A stretch of 64,000 nucleotides of DNA from Membranipora membranacea (GCA_914767715.1 OU612069.1:24797387-24861386); one strand, 5' to 3'. Shown: positions 11,602-22,794, numbered from the stretch's first letter. Notes: generated from the letters alone by a model not told the origin. Numbers and translations are program-made.

Positions 11602-12540
11602 AGGATCATGATTAATTCAATCAAAGCATTCAACAGTGTCAATGAATGTATATATTAGTTCTATATTAGTAGATGATATATCTGTGTAAAAGAACAGAGA
11701 GCTTCCATTATTTATAAATACTAACACCTCAAAAAGTACAGATTTTCATCATTATTATGAAGAGAGAGAGACACAACATACAGTGGTGCGCGTACCACTG
11801 CACAACACACAGGTCTTCAGCTAGAAACCATGAGTCAAGCGCTGTTTCGAGGCCTTCTCTAGTACAACCTCCTCATGGCCGGCCCCAGCAGCATGAAGCC
11901 ATCCCTGTGTGTTGATGAGCATCTCAATCAATCTCATCGATCCATCAGTGCATTTTGTAATTTTCGGTGGTTTGACATAATTGGTGTGTTTACGCTGTTG
12001 ACTGTTAGACTGCCAACTCGTCATTGTTTCAGTGTAACAATGTTCGCCCCGTCACTCTCATGCTTATACTCTAAGCCAAACCAGTGCAGGGAGGTTTGCT
12101 TTCCATCAATCATCGGCGCAACATCGCTAATCGTCAAGGCACCCGCCCCTCGTGCCATAGTACTCAAATTCACCACATTGAGCATAGTATAACTCATACA
12201 CAAGTCAGAGAGATGACTTGTTTGCGCTACAGCCAGTGGGCTGACTGTGATCTCCTGTCTCTCTCTGCCCGCGTTTTATGCGGTGGCCAAGCTTTTAATC
12301 CTATGTTTGTAATGCCTTAGATCTAACTCAGACTCACTTTGGTTTTTCACCCTGCAGAGATTAAACTACTTTAATTTGAGTATTAAAGGCATAATCCCGC
12401 CTAGCCTTCTACCCTGAGCAGTTTGCTAATCTTCACTTAATCCCCTCAATCTAATCCTTTCAAGGATTATAAACAAAGGAATTAAGTGCTGGCCAACTCC
12501 ACAAAACAAAGTGAGTGTGTTAAACCCCAGCTTACATGCA
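11602..12540. other. Intergenic or intronic sequence between unit A exons
   Basis: A minus-strand frame at 12021-12203 (ISDVAPMIDGKQTSLHWFG) is conserved in the right copy near 59460-59640, with small indels. I do not recognise it. The remainder shows nothing I can support. The left part, to 11984, is missing from the right copy. Confidence 0.4.
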
Positions 12541-12554
12541 ATAGGATTACTTAC

Positions 12555-12780
12555 CTTTGTCTTCACACAGTGCTGTTGCCAAATCCATGCAGATGCGCTT
12601 TCTGCCTCATGTACTATGCTTTTTGTGGCTTGTTTGAGTTCTCTGCCCGACAGCCCAACTCTAGTCAGAAATTTGGTAGCCGATCTAGCCATGAATCCAC
12701 GGCAGCCAACTTCCACTGCGAATAATTTGCAATTCCAACCTTTGTCTTGGTATTGTGTCACTAGATCTTAAACTTCAAGT
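12555..12780 (-). pseudogene. Exon-like fragment resembling the C-terminus of RLE-type LINE proteins
   Basis: The minus-strand frame reads QDKGWNCKLFAVEVGCRGF, then SATKFLTRVGLSGRELKQAT, then EAESASAWIW. The order K/GW, VEVGCRGF, a short helix and EA..AS.W.W recalls the C-terminal part of proteins annotated as R2-type retrotransposon polyproteins. This is from memory of the family and has not been searched. It ends at a good splice donor (AAG|GTAAGTAA). The right copy (59989-60215) extends the frame upstream with LEVEDLVTQ, whereas here a stop (TAA near 12770) interrupts it. It may be a captured transposon piece within unit A of the cysteine-rich family. Confidence 0.4.
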
Positions 12781-12858
12781 TGGAATGAGGGCCATTTATC
12801 CCCCTATCTATTTATCTCTCTTGTTGTTGTAACTACTATTTGAGGCTTGTAGGCCAAC

Positions 12859-12891
12859 CTAGTAGTCATCGTCTGAAGAACTACTACTCAT
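12859..12891 (-). pseudogene. Decayed first exon of cysteine-rich family, unit A
   Basis: The minus strand gives MSSSSSDDDY followed at once by TAG. It is nearly the same as the start of the intact unit B (MSSSSSDDDYTDG). Beyond the stop, the DNA still aligns with unit B for about 60 bases (CAAGCCTCA against CAAGCATCA), so this is a former first exon with a nonsense change and further damage. The right copy has the same stop (60294-60326). Confidence 0.6.
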
Positions 12892-12899
12892 GTGTCGCT

Positions 12900-15060
12900 G
12901 TCCAACACATATGTGTTCACATTCATTTACAGAATTCTAGTTCAAGTCTCTGCAGATCGCAACATTCTGATATTCCAATATAAATTACTTAAAAGCTCCA
13001 TTAAACATTAACAATCCTACGATAACACTTCCAGAAGATTTATTTATCTGCAACATGATTGGATTGCATCCTTGTAGCATAATATATGGCCTTAGCCAAG
13101 CTTTTCAGGCTACAGCTACAGATTTTTAAGATTTGGATTCTGATAAGGTAGCAATGTGACAATTACTAAGAAGTTTCTCTTTAAAAGTTATGCTGCATGA
13201 TGCAATCTGTGGATCGTTGACTCACCTATACAATTGCTGTCTTTCAAACCTTCTCACTCCTCGGTGCTGTACCTTATGAATACCTCTTGTGCTCGGCTCT
13301 TCTCATGACAGCCTGCTATATGTAAGTGCTGATATTCCACACCAGTCTCCCCGGGAGGTGATAAATTCCACCATCTCACCGTGTTTTTCACAGGCTATCC
13401 AATATTCCACTCAATATAATGACTTTGCAAGTGAAGTTGATTCGATACAACAGTCAACATACTCATACTAATACAAATCATTGTTGCACGGAAAGCATAA
13501 TGAAATCCCAATAAACGGAAAAACTGAAAAGGCTGAAAGTTTTCCAGTTTGTCAGTGTAGAGGGGAAATGTTATACTTTTTATATCACATTGCGATGAGT
13601 CATCTCAATATATCAGTTGCGCTTCTGATCAGGGAGCAAGTTCACTTTGTTAAAGCTATAAGCGGCCTCCGTCGAAAAGTTCGGATTTCTTTACATGCGC
13701 TCGCCCTACTGTCGCTCCAACACACAATCAAAGCAGTGCATTACGATCGTCTGCGCAGGCAGTCTCAACGCATTGCTTGGCTGCTCCTTCTAATTAATGG
13801 TTGGGTGTGCGAGGTTGTACAGGAGAGCGTGCGCGTGTTCTTTAACAATTCTTGTCAGTTTAAGATATTACTCTAACTCATGGGTTGGTTAGAATATTCT
13901 ATATACCGCAGCTTTTTTATGTTATTCAGTTGAGTTGTTGGGTGCTGTTCCGTTGATGTATCCCACAATGCAATATCTCTGTCTTTTTATCCTCTGTCAA
14001 CTACCAGAGTATAATAAATAAATTCACTGAAAACTAGGTTTAATCTCACATAACAACAGTATATCTAACTTCAGGTTCAAGTGAGAGACCTACCTCCTCT
14101 TTACCTATATTGCAGGTGTAGCCATGTGAGGCTTGCCTCTATTCGCTAAAGTCATCGCACTACCACAGCTCTAGAACAGGTTAGTTCTCTCTGTTGTGGC
14201 AGAGTGCTATTGCAAAAGTCAGGTAGCGATGCGCTGTGCAGCAGTGTGTTACACAGCTTTTTAGGTACTCATCAACTTCCAGACAGAGAACAAACTTATT
14301 CAACCACAGCTCCTACTACTATTTATTACTCAGCGCTCAATTTTATAACGAGTGTTCTCATGACACAGTGTTAGTGTAAGTTGCTGGTATTCCACTTTGC
14401 TTTCCCCGTTATGATCGAGTTTCCCAAGAGCAAGTGCACTCCCATCATATCATTGTATTTCCCATTTGCGATCCCATATTCTGCTCTTCTAAGATTTATG
14501 TTTGCACAAGTGAAGCCTCAGACAACTGGTCCATTGTATGAATCAATAAAGCCATTTTAGCATTTGTGACATTGATTGGAATCTCAACAAGGGGGAAAAC
14601 CTATCTAATCTAATCTAATTATCAATACCGTCAGGCTATCAGTATTTAGGAAGCATCAACATAAACACAAAACATTGAATGGCAGTTTGATGACGTAATT
14701 ATTCAAGTGTCCATGAAGCATTTGTTACCCGAAATTCCTAACTGAAATCAAAACATCATAGTATTGACTCATGTCTTGTTTTATTGGAGAGATAATCAAA
14801 AAATAATGTGTAGCACAATTTTTGGCAATGTAACCATAAAATCGTTGCATTATTCTCAGAAATGGTTAACACATGTCAAATCAAAGTCTTCTTTTGTTTA
14901 AGAAAACGGCAAAAATGTCCCAAAACAATCACTACCCAAGTAGTGATTGATTGTTCATAAGTATTTTATATTGCAGAGAGTTCACGTAGGTTGAATTATT
15001 GGTTTCAATTACTGTGGTTTATACACTTTCCCATGGTCAAATCTTGAATGACAGTATAGT
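12900..15060. other. Intergenic between units A and B
   Basis: Further dispersed modules lie at about 13285-13400 and 14341-14410. Around 14600 about 250 bp present in the right copy (about 62065-62310) are missing, leaving a CTATCTAATCTAATCTAATT junction. Frames at 13289 and 13481 are not maintained in the right copy and I do not call them genes. Confidence 0.5.
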
Positions 15061-15067
15061 TACAGAC

Positions 15068-15663
15068 TTATATGAAGTCACTATTCTTTCCACATTTACA
15101 TTTCAGCATCATGAAGTACTGATTATTGTAGTTGCTCTTGATTTTAGTGTAGTGACATCCTTTACCAGGGCCATGCTCTTCCTGACCGTTAGAGTACCGC
15201 CCACAGACACATGATCTCACCATGTATAACCTCTTGTTGTAACAAGCACTAGAAAAGGAAAAGAGACATTTTACATATACATAATGTGAATCAAATCAAA
15301 TTCAAAAGGTTTATAGTTTCATCATAAATATAATCTTATTAGTACCAGGATAGTTATGTTGACAATTATGTTATTTTGTTAGCAGTTAATTATTATGAGT
15401 TGTGTCCCCATGGCAAGAGAGGAGACAACCAAGAATCCCACTCTAAAAATTATGATGTTTGTTCTGGTTGCTGGAGAATATTGATACTATAATTTTGCTT
15501 CTAACCTGTGCTCTTGTGGTGAGTATCCACACCGAGGGTTAAGATGGGGTCCCTCTATTTTCCTGCGACGTTTCACCCCTACTTCCTTATCTTTCTTCTG
15601 ACTGTAACCATATGATGCTTGTCTGCCATCAGTGTAGTCATCATCTGAAGAACTGGAACTCAT
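15068..15663 (-). CDS. Small two-exon cysteine-rich protein, unit B (intact)
   Basis: A complete gene on the minus strand. Exon 1 is 15663-15506: it starts ATG, encodes MSSSSSDDDYTDG and then a lysine/arginine-rich stretch (VGVKRRRKIEG), and ends in AG at donor GTTAGA, phase 2. Exon 2 is 15248-15068, after the strong acceptor TCTTTTCCTTTTCTAG, entering in phase 2, with stop TAA at 15070-15068. The joined frame is 112 residues. The C-terminal half has CVCGRYSNGQEEH, GCHYTK and MLKCKCGK, so paired CxC motifs could bind zinc. The acidic serine start and basic middle suggest a nuclear or nucleic-acid-binding protein, but this is inference. No signal peptide or membrane segment is seen. I recognise no family. 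The homologous units A and right-copy B support this exon structure. Confidence 0.7.
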
Positions 15664-15669
15664 CTCTTT

Positions 15670-16470
15670 GCTGTCAAACAATAAAGACTTTATATGAGAA
15701 CTTAGTTCTAGTGTTTAAGACTCCCTGCAATCCTAAAAAATTTTTAATTTTTAATTTGCTTTTTATAAAGTGAATTCTAATCGATAGGCAACCCTGTCAA
15801 GTAGTGTCTCTCTCAAATATTTGCTTACTTTGAACACACATACTATTTAGTGTCATGGTCAGAGTTACAAAAGTATATAGTCAGTAGTCACACAAGCAAT
15901 ATAACAAGAATTATAAACAGTGCATTCTAATGGAAAAAGATCTCAAAGAACTATCTCATTGTTATAATGAGCTTCTCAAAAAAATTAACTACTTTAGCTA
16001 CATAATTTTGTGCGCCATTTAAAGCTCTGATTAAATAGTGAGAATTTCCTGAGAATCTTCGAGTTACCTTTTGAAGTGTGTTTGTACAATCCTTATATAA
16101 CCTTGGTGTGTAACTCTTTCTCTCTGCTCTTAACAAATGAAGTAACTCTCTTATCAGCACTCATTTTTATACCGAATATTCTCATGACAGCGTTCTATAG
16201 TTAGTTGCTGGTATTCCACATCAATTTCCCCGTCCCAAAAATTTCCCTAAGTGAATCTCGATTCCATTATATCATGCCATTTTCTGCTGGCTTTTCCAGG
16301 TGATACTCTGCCTAATTTCACCATTACGGTGCAACTTACATCCCCGCAAATGCTTTCCCTGATTCATATTAGCGAAAAAATTAGGAAAGGTTTGTTTGGA
16401 ATCCCAAAGTCAGGGAAAACCATTGAATATCCTAAGGAAAGTTTTCTGTGTCATGGTTTTCCAATTTGAA
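15670..16470. other. Upstream region of unit B with dispersed module
   Basis: Upstream, on the minus strand, of the intact small gene. It contains a copy of the dispersed module at about 16170-16235 (ATTCTCATGACAGCG, TTGCTGGTATTCCACATC, TTTCCCCGT), with related sequence to 16470 (GGAATCCCAAAG, GGTTTTCCAATTTGAATG). A recurring position upstream of the units would fit a promoter or first non-coding exon. Confidence 0.4.
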
Positions 16471-17789
16471 TGACAGAACAATAATTGTAGAGAGTAGCTG
16501 TATGTTGTCAGTCAATTGATTCCTTGTGGTGCCAGAAATCTTTGCTTTCCTGGTGGTTTCACAGGCTATAGGCAGTCATATACACAGCATTCAAATATAT
16601 CTATTCAATTCTTCCAATTTGAAGCAACCAACAATCACTGAATATATACATATTGAATGCACACAAGGTCAAACGATCTTGTTGGAACCTAAGACAAAAC
16701 CTGCTATGTGTTGTGCCCGAATGGTAGTCTTCATGTTTTATCATTTTTTAGGTTTCACATTAATTTCCCACAATGCATCGCTACTCATCATCTTTATCTA
16801 GCAGTATTAAAATTAATAGATTCATGTAAGAATTTGATAAAAGAATTCGATTTTACGGACAGAAATCAGTAAGCATGGTTGCTCTTCTCCGAGCGTACAA
16901 ATTGAAGCTATTTATTTTGGAGGTTAGCGAAATCCAACAAAACCTGACACACAGTCATAAGTATCCCTGATCTTTTCTAGATCAGTCACATTGTAATTTC
17001 AAAACTTTGAATAATAAAGGGTAAAATTGCAAGGTCGAACCACACAAAACATCCCGAACGATCGTTGATGTAAAGTTAGTTACCTAATAGGTGTGCAGCT
17101 AATTATTATCATGTGATCAACATCAGAAATGCAGAGTTTTCAAGATATTTCCGGATAAATGAGGCCCTCAGCCCAACTTTTACATCAAAACTTTTTATGA
17201 CATTGGATACAATCACAAGGTCATGTCGTTCTAAGCATTCCGAACAATCGTTCATACAAAGTTGGTCACCTCAAAGGCATGCAGTGCTGCATAACCCGTG
17301 CCATTTTGCTCTCAGTTTGATGAGTGTTGTCATATGGTTATCACAGTAAGTTAATCTTTACAAGGTCTGCACCAGATTTCAATATGAAGGTAATACCTTA
17401 TCCTTACACCTGGCAGATTGACATTGCCAGACACTCATAGGCGTATAACTTACTAAATAGTCTGACCATTATACCACAGCATTGAGGAATGTGCCCCCCT
17501 CCCCCTTCATTATGCTTTGTTGTAGTGAGGGCTCAAAATTCAAGAGCTTATTTCTATTATGTAAAATCTGGATTGTTTTCATTTGAAAACTGTACCCAAT
17601 TAACCCAGAAAGTCTGCTATATATGAGGGATGCCCTGTTCGAGGTATGCTCTGGGTATGGTGCTTGCTTTACATCAATGTAGCTGTCCATCACACTGAAA
17701 CAGTATTAATGGCCAGGTAAAAGCGGTAGGCACATGTTAGCAAGCGCATAATAATGACTAATAACTGGAATTCCAAAGGATGGTTTCTC
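16471..17789. other. Intergenic, weak internal duplication
   Basis: About 16990-17105 and 17185-17290 resemble each other (AACATCCCGAACGATCGTT against AGCATTCCGAACAATCGTT; AAAGTTAGTTACCT against AAAGTTGGTCACCT). This is an old tandem duplication of about 200 bp. No gene recognised. Confidence 0.45.
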
Positions 17790-17952
17790 TGCTGCATAGG
17801 CAAAAGCGACCTGTTCCACTGTAATAAGATTGATTATTAATAATCAGTGCAAAATCCCATAGCAGTAGCTCTCAACTGGTATGGGATTTTACATTGATTA
17901 TTAATAATCAATTTTATTACAGTGGAACAGGTCCGCTTTTGCCTATTCAGCA
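17790..17952. repeat. Long hairpin (foldback), 72-bp arms
   Basis: The left arm 17790-17861 and right arm 17880-17952 are almost perfect reverse complements. Both contain GACCTGTTCCACTGTAATAA and ATTGATTATTAATAATCA in matching order. The loop is 18 bases (17862-17879). It resembles a small MITE, but I see no clear target duplication. Confidence 0.9.
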
Positions 17953-18360
17953 TGTGGGTCGTGTGGGGTAGATATCCTATACCCTTGCCCGCCGTTGCTA
18001 GCCACTCTTTTTTCAAAGGGGTAGAGGGGATATTTAAACTGCATGCAGATACACAGTAGGCCTCCTGTATTTATTGTCCTGATTCCAACAAACCTGGCCA
18101 GGATGAATTGCTTAGCAGTGTCAAATCAGAAATGACAGCCGGCGCCAGGAATCTTACCTAGATCATAAAATCACAGGTATTCACCCTTACCCCTTAGTCC
18201 ACTTCTTGATATGTTTCATGATGGTAAAACCTATATTACCAACATGTATATATAGCTAATCACAGCACTGATGATATGTGTGCAGAATTTTGCTTCAGCT
18301 GTCTCAGCAAGTTGACCGTAGAGCATTCTATGATAAACTGCTTTTTAAAAAAATAATTAA

Positions 18361-19390
18361 AGTCCATTCCTTCTTTTACACATGCGCTAAGGTTAATTAA
18401 TATATAATAGCCAAAATTAGAGGGTCGCACCAACCGCACTCTTGCGCTCAGCCTTCTGAGAAGTTGAAAATATTTAAGTGAAATAATACACTAAGGTAAA
18501 TATATAATAGGCAAATTTAGAGGGTCGCACCAACCGCACTCATGCGCTCAGCCTTCTGAGGTTGAAAATATTTAAGTGAAAAAGTACGCTAAGGTTAATA
18601 TGTAATAGCCTAATTTAGAGGGTCGCACCAACCGCACTTTTGCGCTCAGCCTTCTGAGAAGTTGAAAATATTTAAGTGAAATAATACACTAAGGTAAATA
18701 TATAATAGGAAAATTTAGAGGGTCGCACCAACCGCACTTTTCCGCTCAGCCTTCTGAGGTTGAAAATATTTAAGTGAAAGAGTACACTAAGGTTAATATG
18801 TAATAGCCTAATTTAGAGGGTCGCACCAACCGCACTCTTGCGCTCAGCATTCTGAGAAGTTGAAAATATTTAAGTGAAAAAATACACTAAGGTAAATATA
18901 TAATAGGCAAATTTAGAGGGTCGCACCAACCGCACTTTTGCGCTCAGCCTTCTGAGGTTGAAAATATTTAAGTGAAAGAGTACACTAAGGTTAATATGTA
19001 ATAGCCTAATTTAGAGGGTCGCACCAACCGCACTCTTGCGCTCAGCATTCTGAGAAGTTGAAAATATTTAAGTGAAAAAATACACTAAGGTAAATATATA
19101 ATAGGCAAATTTAGAGGGTCGCACCAACCGCACTCTTGCGCTCAGCCTTCTGAGAGGTTGAAAATATTTAAGTGAAAAAGCACACTAAGGTTAATATGTA
19201 ATAGCCTAATCTAGAGGGTCGCACCAACCGCACTCTTGCGCTCAGCCTTCTGAGAAGTTGAAAATATTTAAGTGAAATAATACACTAAGGTAAATATATA
19301 ATAGGCAAATTTAGAGGGTCGCACCAACCGCACTCTTGCGCTCAGCCTTCTGAGAAGTTGAAAATATTTAAGTGAAAAGTACACTAAGGT
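18361..19390. repeat. Tandem array, 10 units of about 100 bp alternating in two subtypes
   Basis: The core GAGGGTCGCACCAACCGCAC recurs near 18420, 18520, 18617, 18718, 18816, 18916, 19013, 19113, 19213 and 19313. Two subtypes alternate. One has AAATATATAATAGGCAAAT before the core; the other has TTAATATGTAATAGCCTAAT. The array is thus built from a dimer of about 198 bp. Two more partial units sit at 19755-19905, after the first copy of a duplicated exon. Confidence 0.93.
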
Positions 19391-20285
19391 TTTGCATTTA
19401 AACTCGTTTTATCAGATTTATTATTGATGTCTATTTCAGACAGCTGGAGAGCAATATGTCAGAGGAGAAGAGGGGCTCGACAGGACGCTGCCGTCATCCT
19501 AACTCTATGATCTGTCAGGCTCTATACAGTACAGGGAATAAGAGAAGTCAGACAAGCATCGCAGAGGAGGCTGTCAGCACAGATAAGTATGTCTGATAAT
19601 AATCTACAAGTACCAATTCATATATGTACCCAGATGAGTGGTCATGTGTTAAAATCTGCTATTGCAATCTCAGGGACTCTCTTGTCTGAGATTTTAATCT
19701 TCAACTGCTACCGAACACAAAAACGAATCCTATCAGGACAAGTTCAGGAGTGTTGTAAAACCGCACTCTTGCGCTCAGCCTTCTGAGAAGTTGAAAATAT
19801 TTAAGTGAAAAAGTACACTAAGGTAAATACAGAGGGTCGCACCAACCGCACTCTTGCGCTAAGCCTTCTGAGAAGTTGGAAATATTTAAGTGAAAAGTAC
19901 ACTAAGGTTTTGCATTTAAACTCCTTTTATCAGATCTATTATTGATGTCTATTTCAGACAGCTGGAGAGCAATATGTCAGAGGAGAAGAGGGGCTCGACA
20001 GGACGCTGCCGTCATCCTAACTCTATGATCTGTCAGGCTCTATACAGTACAGGGAATAAGAGAAGTCAGACAAGCATCGCAGAGGAGGCTGTCAGCACAG
20101 ATAAGTATGTCTGATAATAATCTACAAGTACCAATTCAAATATGTACCCAGATGAGTGGTCATGTGTTAAAATCTGCTATTGTAATCTCAGGGGCTCTCT
20201 TGTCTGAGATTTTAATCTTCAATTGCTACCGAACACAAAACTAATCCTATCAGTGTTGATGAAGGACAAGTTCAGGAGTGTTGTA
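19391..20285 (+). repeat. 518-bp tandem duplication carrying an exon
   Basis: 19385-19757 recurs at 19903-20280 with few differences, and each copy is preceded by units of the 100-bp array. Each copy carries the same 147-bp exon candidate, so the event duplicated an exon with its splice sites. Confidence 0.92.
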
Positions 20286-21711
20286 AAAACTAGTTTTGCA
20301 AAGTGATACAGAATTCTATGAAATCAATTCAGTTAACTATCTTACAGTTCAAAGCTCTTCAACAGATTTCAAGCCCTGTTTTTGCAAGGTTTATCTTCAT
20401 AAGTGTACACAAAACACGATAGTAAAATTTTCAAAATTGACATTCACTGCAAGTTAGATGGACTAGGGCACTATTATGTGTACGGCCATTAAATCATTGG
20501 TCAGGTAGGACACTGCACTGATGTGAGACGGCAGACATTCAAGGTCGTATTGATTATGTGCCATCTGATGATGCAATCTTGAAAGTATAAGTCCGATGGA
20601 TGGATGGATTTATTACTATCATAGACAAAAAATTTGTCACGAAATACGTTGTTAATACTCACAAGAAAGAAAAACATGGAAAAAAATCAGATCTCTGTTG
20701 TATAAAAAGTTTTGTAGAATAGTATATTATTAAGTGTATGTATGAGATGTCTTAAAAAGTTGTCTCTACCCCATGTACCCCGATATTTAACGGTGCGGTA
20801 GCGACCTTAGGGGCATTTAGTTAGAAAGTCATTGATAAAGTGCTCTCTATTGTGTATGTACAATCAGATTAATGTTGTGCAGAGAAAGCCTGACAGTTTA
20901 AGGTAACTGCTCTGAGAAGAGGAGTTGTTTTACCTTTTACTTTTTTCTTTATTTATGCATCAATGTCATTGACAGTTTATAGTCCAGGGGATAACAAGCA
21001 TTCGTTCTTTTTGTCTCATTACAAAGGGCACAAAAAGGATATGGTGATAGACCGAGATATAATCAGCAGGTACAAGGCTATAGCCCAAGTGAAGGTAATG
21101 ACATCAGTCATGTGAAAGGGGATATAGATTGGTCTCAAACACCCTCAAAATATTCCGATGTCGATCAACCCGTCCATGGGGAAAGGTGAGAGAAAAGTTA
21201 CACTACTGATGAACCTAACCTAAACAATTACCAAGCACATACCAATGGCATAAATTGGTTAATGAGCATGATAAATGATAAATACACATGTCATATTATG
21301 CAACGAATTGTCAGATATGATTATGCCAGCCAGCTGTTAGCCTTGTAATGCAGCAACTAAAACTAGCCACGCGACAAGGCTAACAGCAGACTGGTATAAT
21401 GGGAGTTATCATCTCATTGAGTCAGGAAAGACAACTTTACAACTTGACATCGCATTGTGGGAATATTCTGAAAGTCTCCTGCCATTCGGATAATTGTATG
21501 GTGTATGGTGTATACTGTGATGGTTTAATTGTTTCAGCATGGGTTGGGGATACCTGAAAAGGAATTATTACAAGTCAGATCCTGAGAGTAGTTTGAGAAG
21601 GTGAGAGGAGATTCAGGAGATGTATAGAAGGCTCCATCAGAGAGTCGAGGGACTACGAAAAGAGTTACAGGAATAGGAGTTAGTGGAGCTGTCATTAAAC
21701 GAGTCTGACTG
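19440..21711 (+). pseudogene. Decayed multi-exon gene with a duplicated exon, unknown family
   Basis: Exon candidates all have phase 2 at both ends and good splice borders. 19440-19586 and its duplicate 19958-20104 (acceptor TATTTCAG, donor GTATGT) encode MSEEKRGSTGRCRHP and then TSIAEEAVSTD. 21027-21185 encodes GYGDRPRYNQQVQGYSPSE and a longer acidic segment. 21538 onwards encodes MGWGYLKRNYYKSDPESS, then a likely coiled coil (EEIQEMYRRLHQRVEGLRKE), ending at TGA near 21711. In the last exon two in-frame stops (TGA at about 21601, TAG near 21676) interrupt the coiled coil. The first stop overlaps a possible donor GTGAGA, so an alternative is that the exon ends there. Phases join without loss. 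No family recognised and no start exon found; the 5' end may lie beyond the array. Confidence 0.45.
20590..20935 (-). mobile_element. 5'-truncated LINE 3' end
   Basis: On the minus strand a degraded C-terminal RT frame reads NREHFINDFLTKCP, a stop, GRYRTVKYRGTWGRDNFLRH. It aligns with the C-terminus of the 5180-7290 LINE (SGRLRHPKYRTALGKDCFLRH). The 3' end is AATAAATCCATCCATCCATC, a typical LINE tail microsatellite. It lies in the last large intron of the decayed 19440-21711 gene. Confidence 0.7.
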
Positions 21712-22582
21712 AGTTACTGAGTTCGAGTCTCCCTGAGTCTCATAGTTTATAGTTGAGTCAGAAAAAGTCTCAAACATTATTCTAATAATAAAACATTCCA
21801 CAGTCTCTTATATCGCTTAATCATTGAATAACATTTTACTACCTATTCAACTTTTGATGATGATCAGTGACAGAATATTGATACATACATTTCTGCACTG
21901 TAAATTGAACATCATCATAAAGTTGGATAGCCATGAGCCTACTTACCTTGCTACTGTCTTTGAAATCCTCTTACCTTATGTTCCTGTTATTTAAAATAAA
22001 TAAAAAAGATCTCAGCTCAACCCACACCTTATCTAGACCAGATTATATCTCATATTCTCTCTACCATTGTTTTCAGGTATTTTGTTTAGTTTATTAGACA
22101 AAAATATACTGAATAAATGACTACAAATACCAATAGTTTGAACTTATGCCTTTCCATAAAAGGGGTGTCAGAAAACTCGATCTCAAGTGATTTTGAATTA
22201 TTTTGATGTAAACAAGATGAAAATCAAATAAATTTAGGCGACAATAAAACCATGTCGGACAAAAATAGGTGGCAGATTAAGGTTTTCAGAATCCATCTAG
22301 AGTTCTCAGTCAAACTCAGAATAATGCTCCAGGTTAATAAACAAACTGTGACCCAGTTTTCATCGGTTGGTTATAAACGCCTAGCAGTACAGATTAATTA
22401 GACTTGCACCTCTGAATTGATACCAATTGAAACCTGATTCTTTCGCGATGCAGTTGCAACAAAATATGAATTGTATTCAAATCATGGTGGTCTCTTAGTG
22501 TCATTAGAAGCTGTCAGCTCTCAGTCTCTGGTCTCTACTTGAAATCCCTCTACTCTCGATTCCTATCAGCATGTCCTGTTTA
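21712..22582. other. Intergenic, no gene recognised
   Basis: AT-rich. A run of GAGTC-like words at 21700-21780 looks like degenerate simple sequence. Nothing else supportable. Confidence 0.5.
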
Positions 22583-22794
22583 TAACAAAACAGAGGGTGG
22601 GCTGCCCCTAAAGAGAGACCAAGTTGCCCGAAGTCCTCGGACCGAGATACATCTTAGTAAACTAGAATGCATCCTAGAGGTGAGTCCATGGGGACCTCCT
22701 TATCATGAGTGTGCAGCAAGCTGGCAGAAAATGAAACAGGCACGAATCGCTTATTGACGGTGACAATATGTTCTAAGCCAATGTGCCGAGAAAC
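22583..22794 (-). repeat. Diverged third U2-headed SINE-like copy
   Basis: The body matches units 1 and 2 (CAGCTTGCTGCACACTCATG, CACCTCTAGGATGCATTCTA, TAGGGGCAGCCC on the minus strand). The head has drifted (TTTCTCGGCACATTGGCTTA), so the U2 likeness is weaker. It lies far from the dimer and outside the duplicated segment, which shows that the unit is a dispersed repeat. Confidence 0.65.

Larger units (their letters stand above)
1..16312 (+). repeat. Left copy of a long direct duplication
   Basis: Nearly the whole stretch recurs in the same order and orientation at 45120-64000. For example 1086 pairs with 46205, 2806 with 51420, 5184 with 53919 and 15663 with 63350. Identity looks to be in the high nineties by eye, with point changes and several discrete indels. 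The copy begins at or before base 1 and its right end cannot be seen, because the partner runs out at base 64000. It may be a tandem or dispersed segmental duplication, or two haplotypes joined in assembly. Confidence 0.95.

Noticed and set aside
12486-12771. Plus-strand cysteine-containing frames
   Set aside because: They are shadows of the minus-strand VEVGCRGF segment; only the minus frame resembles a known protein type.
18361-19390. CRISPR-like array
   Set aside because: Whole units of about 100 bp are repeated with no unique spacers, in a eukaryotic context with introns and LINEs.
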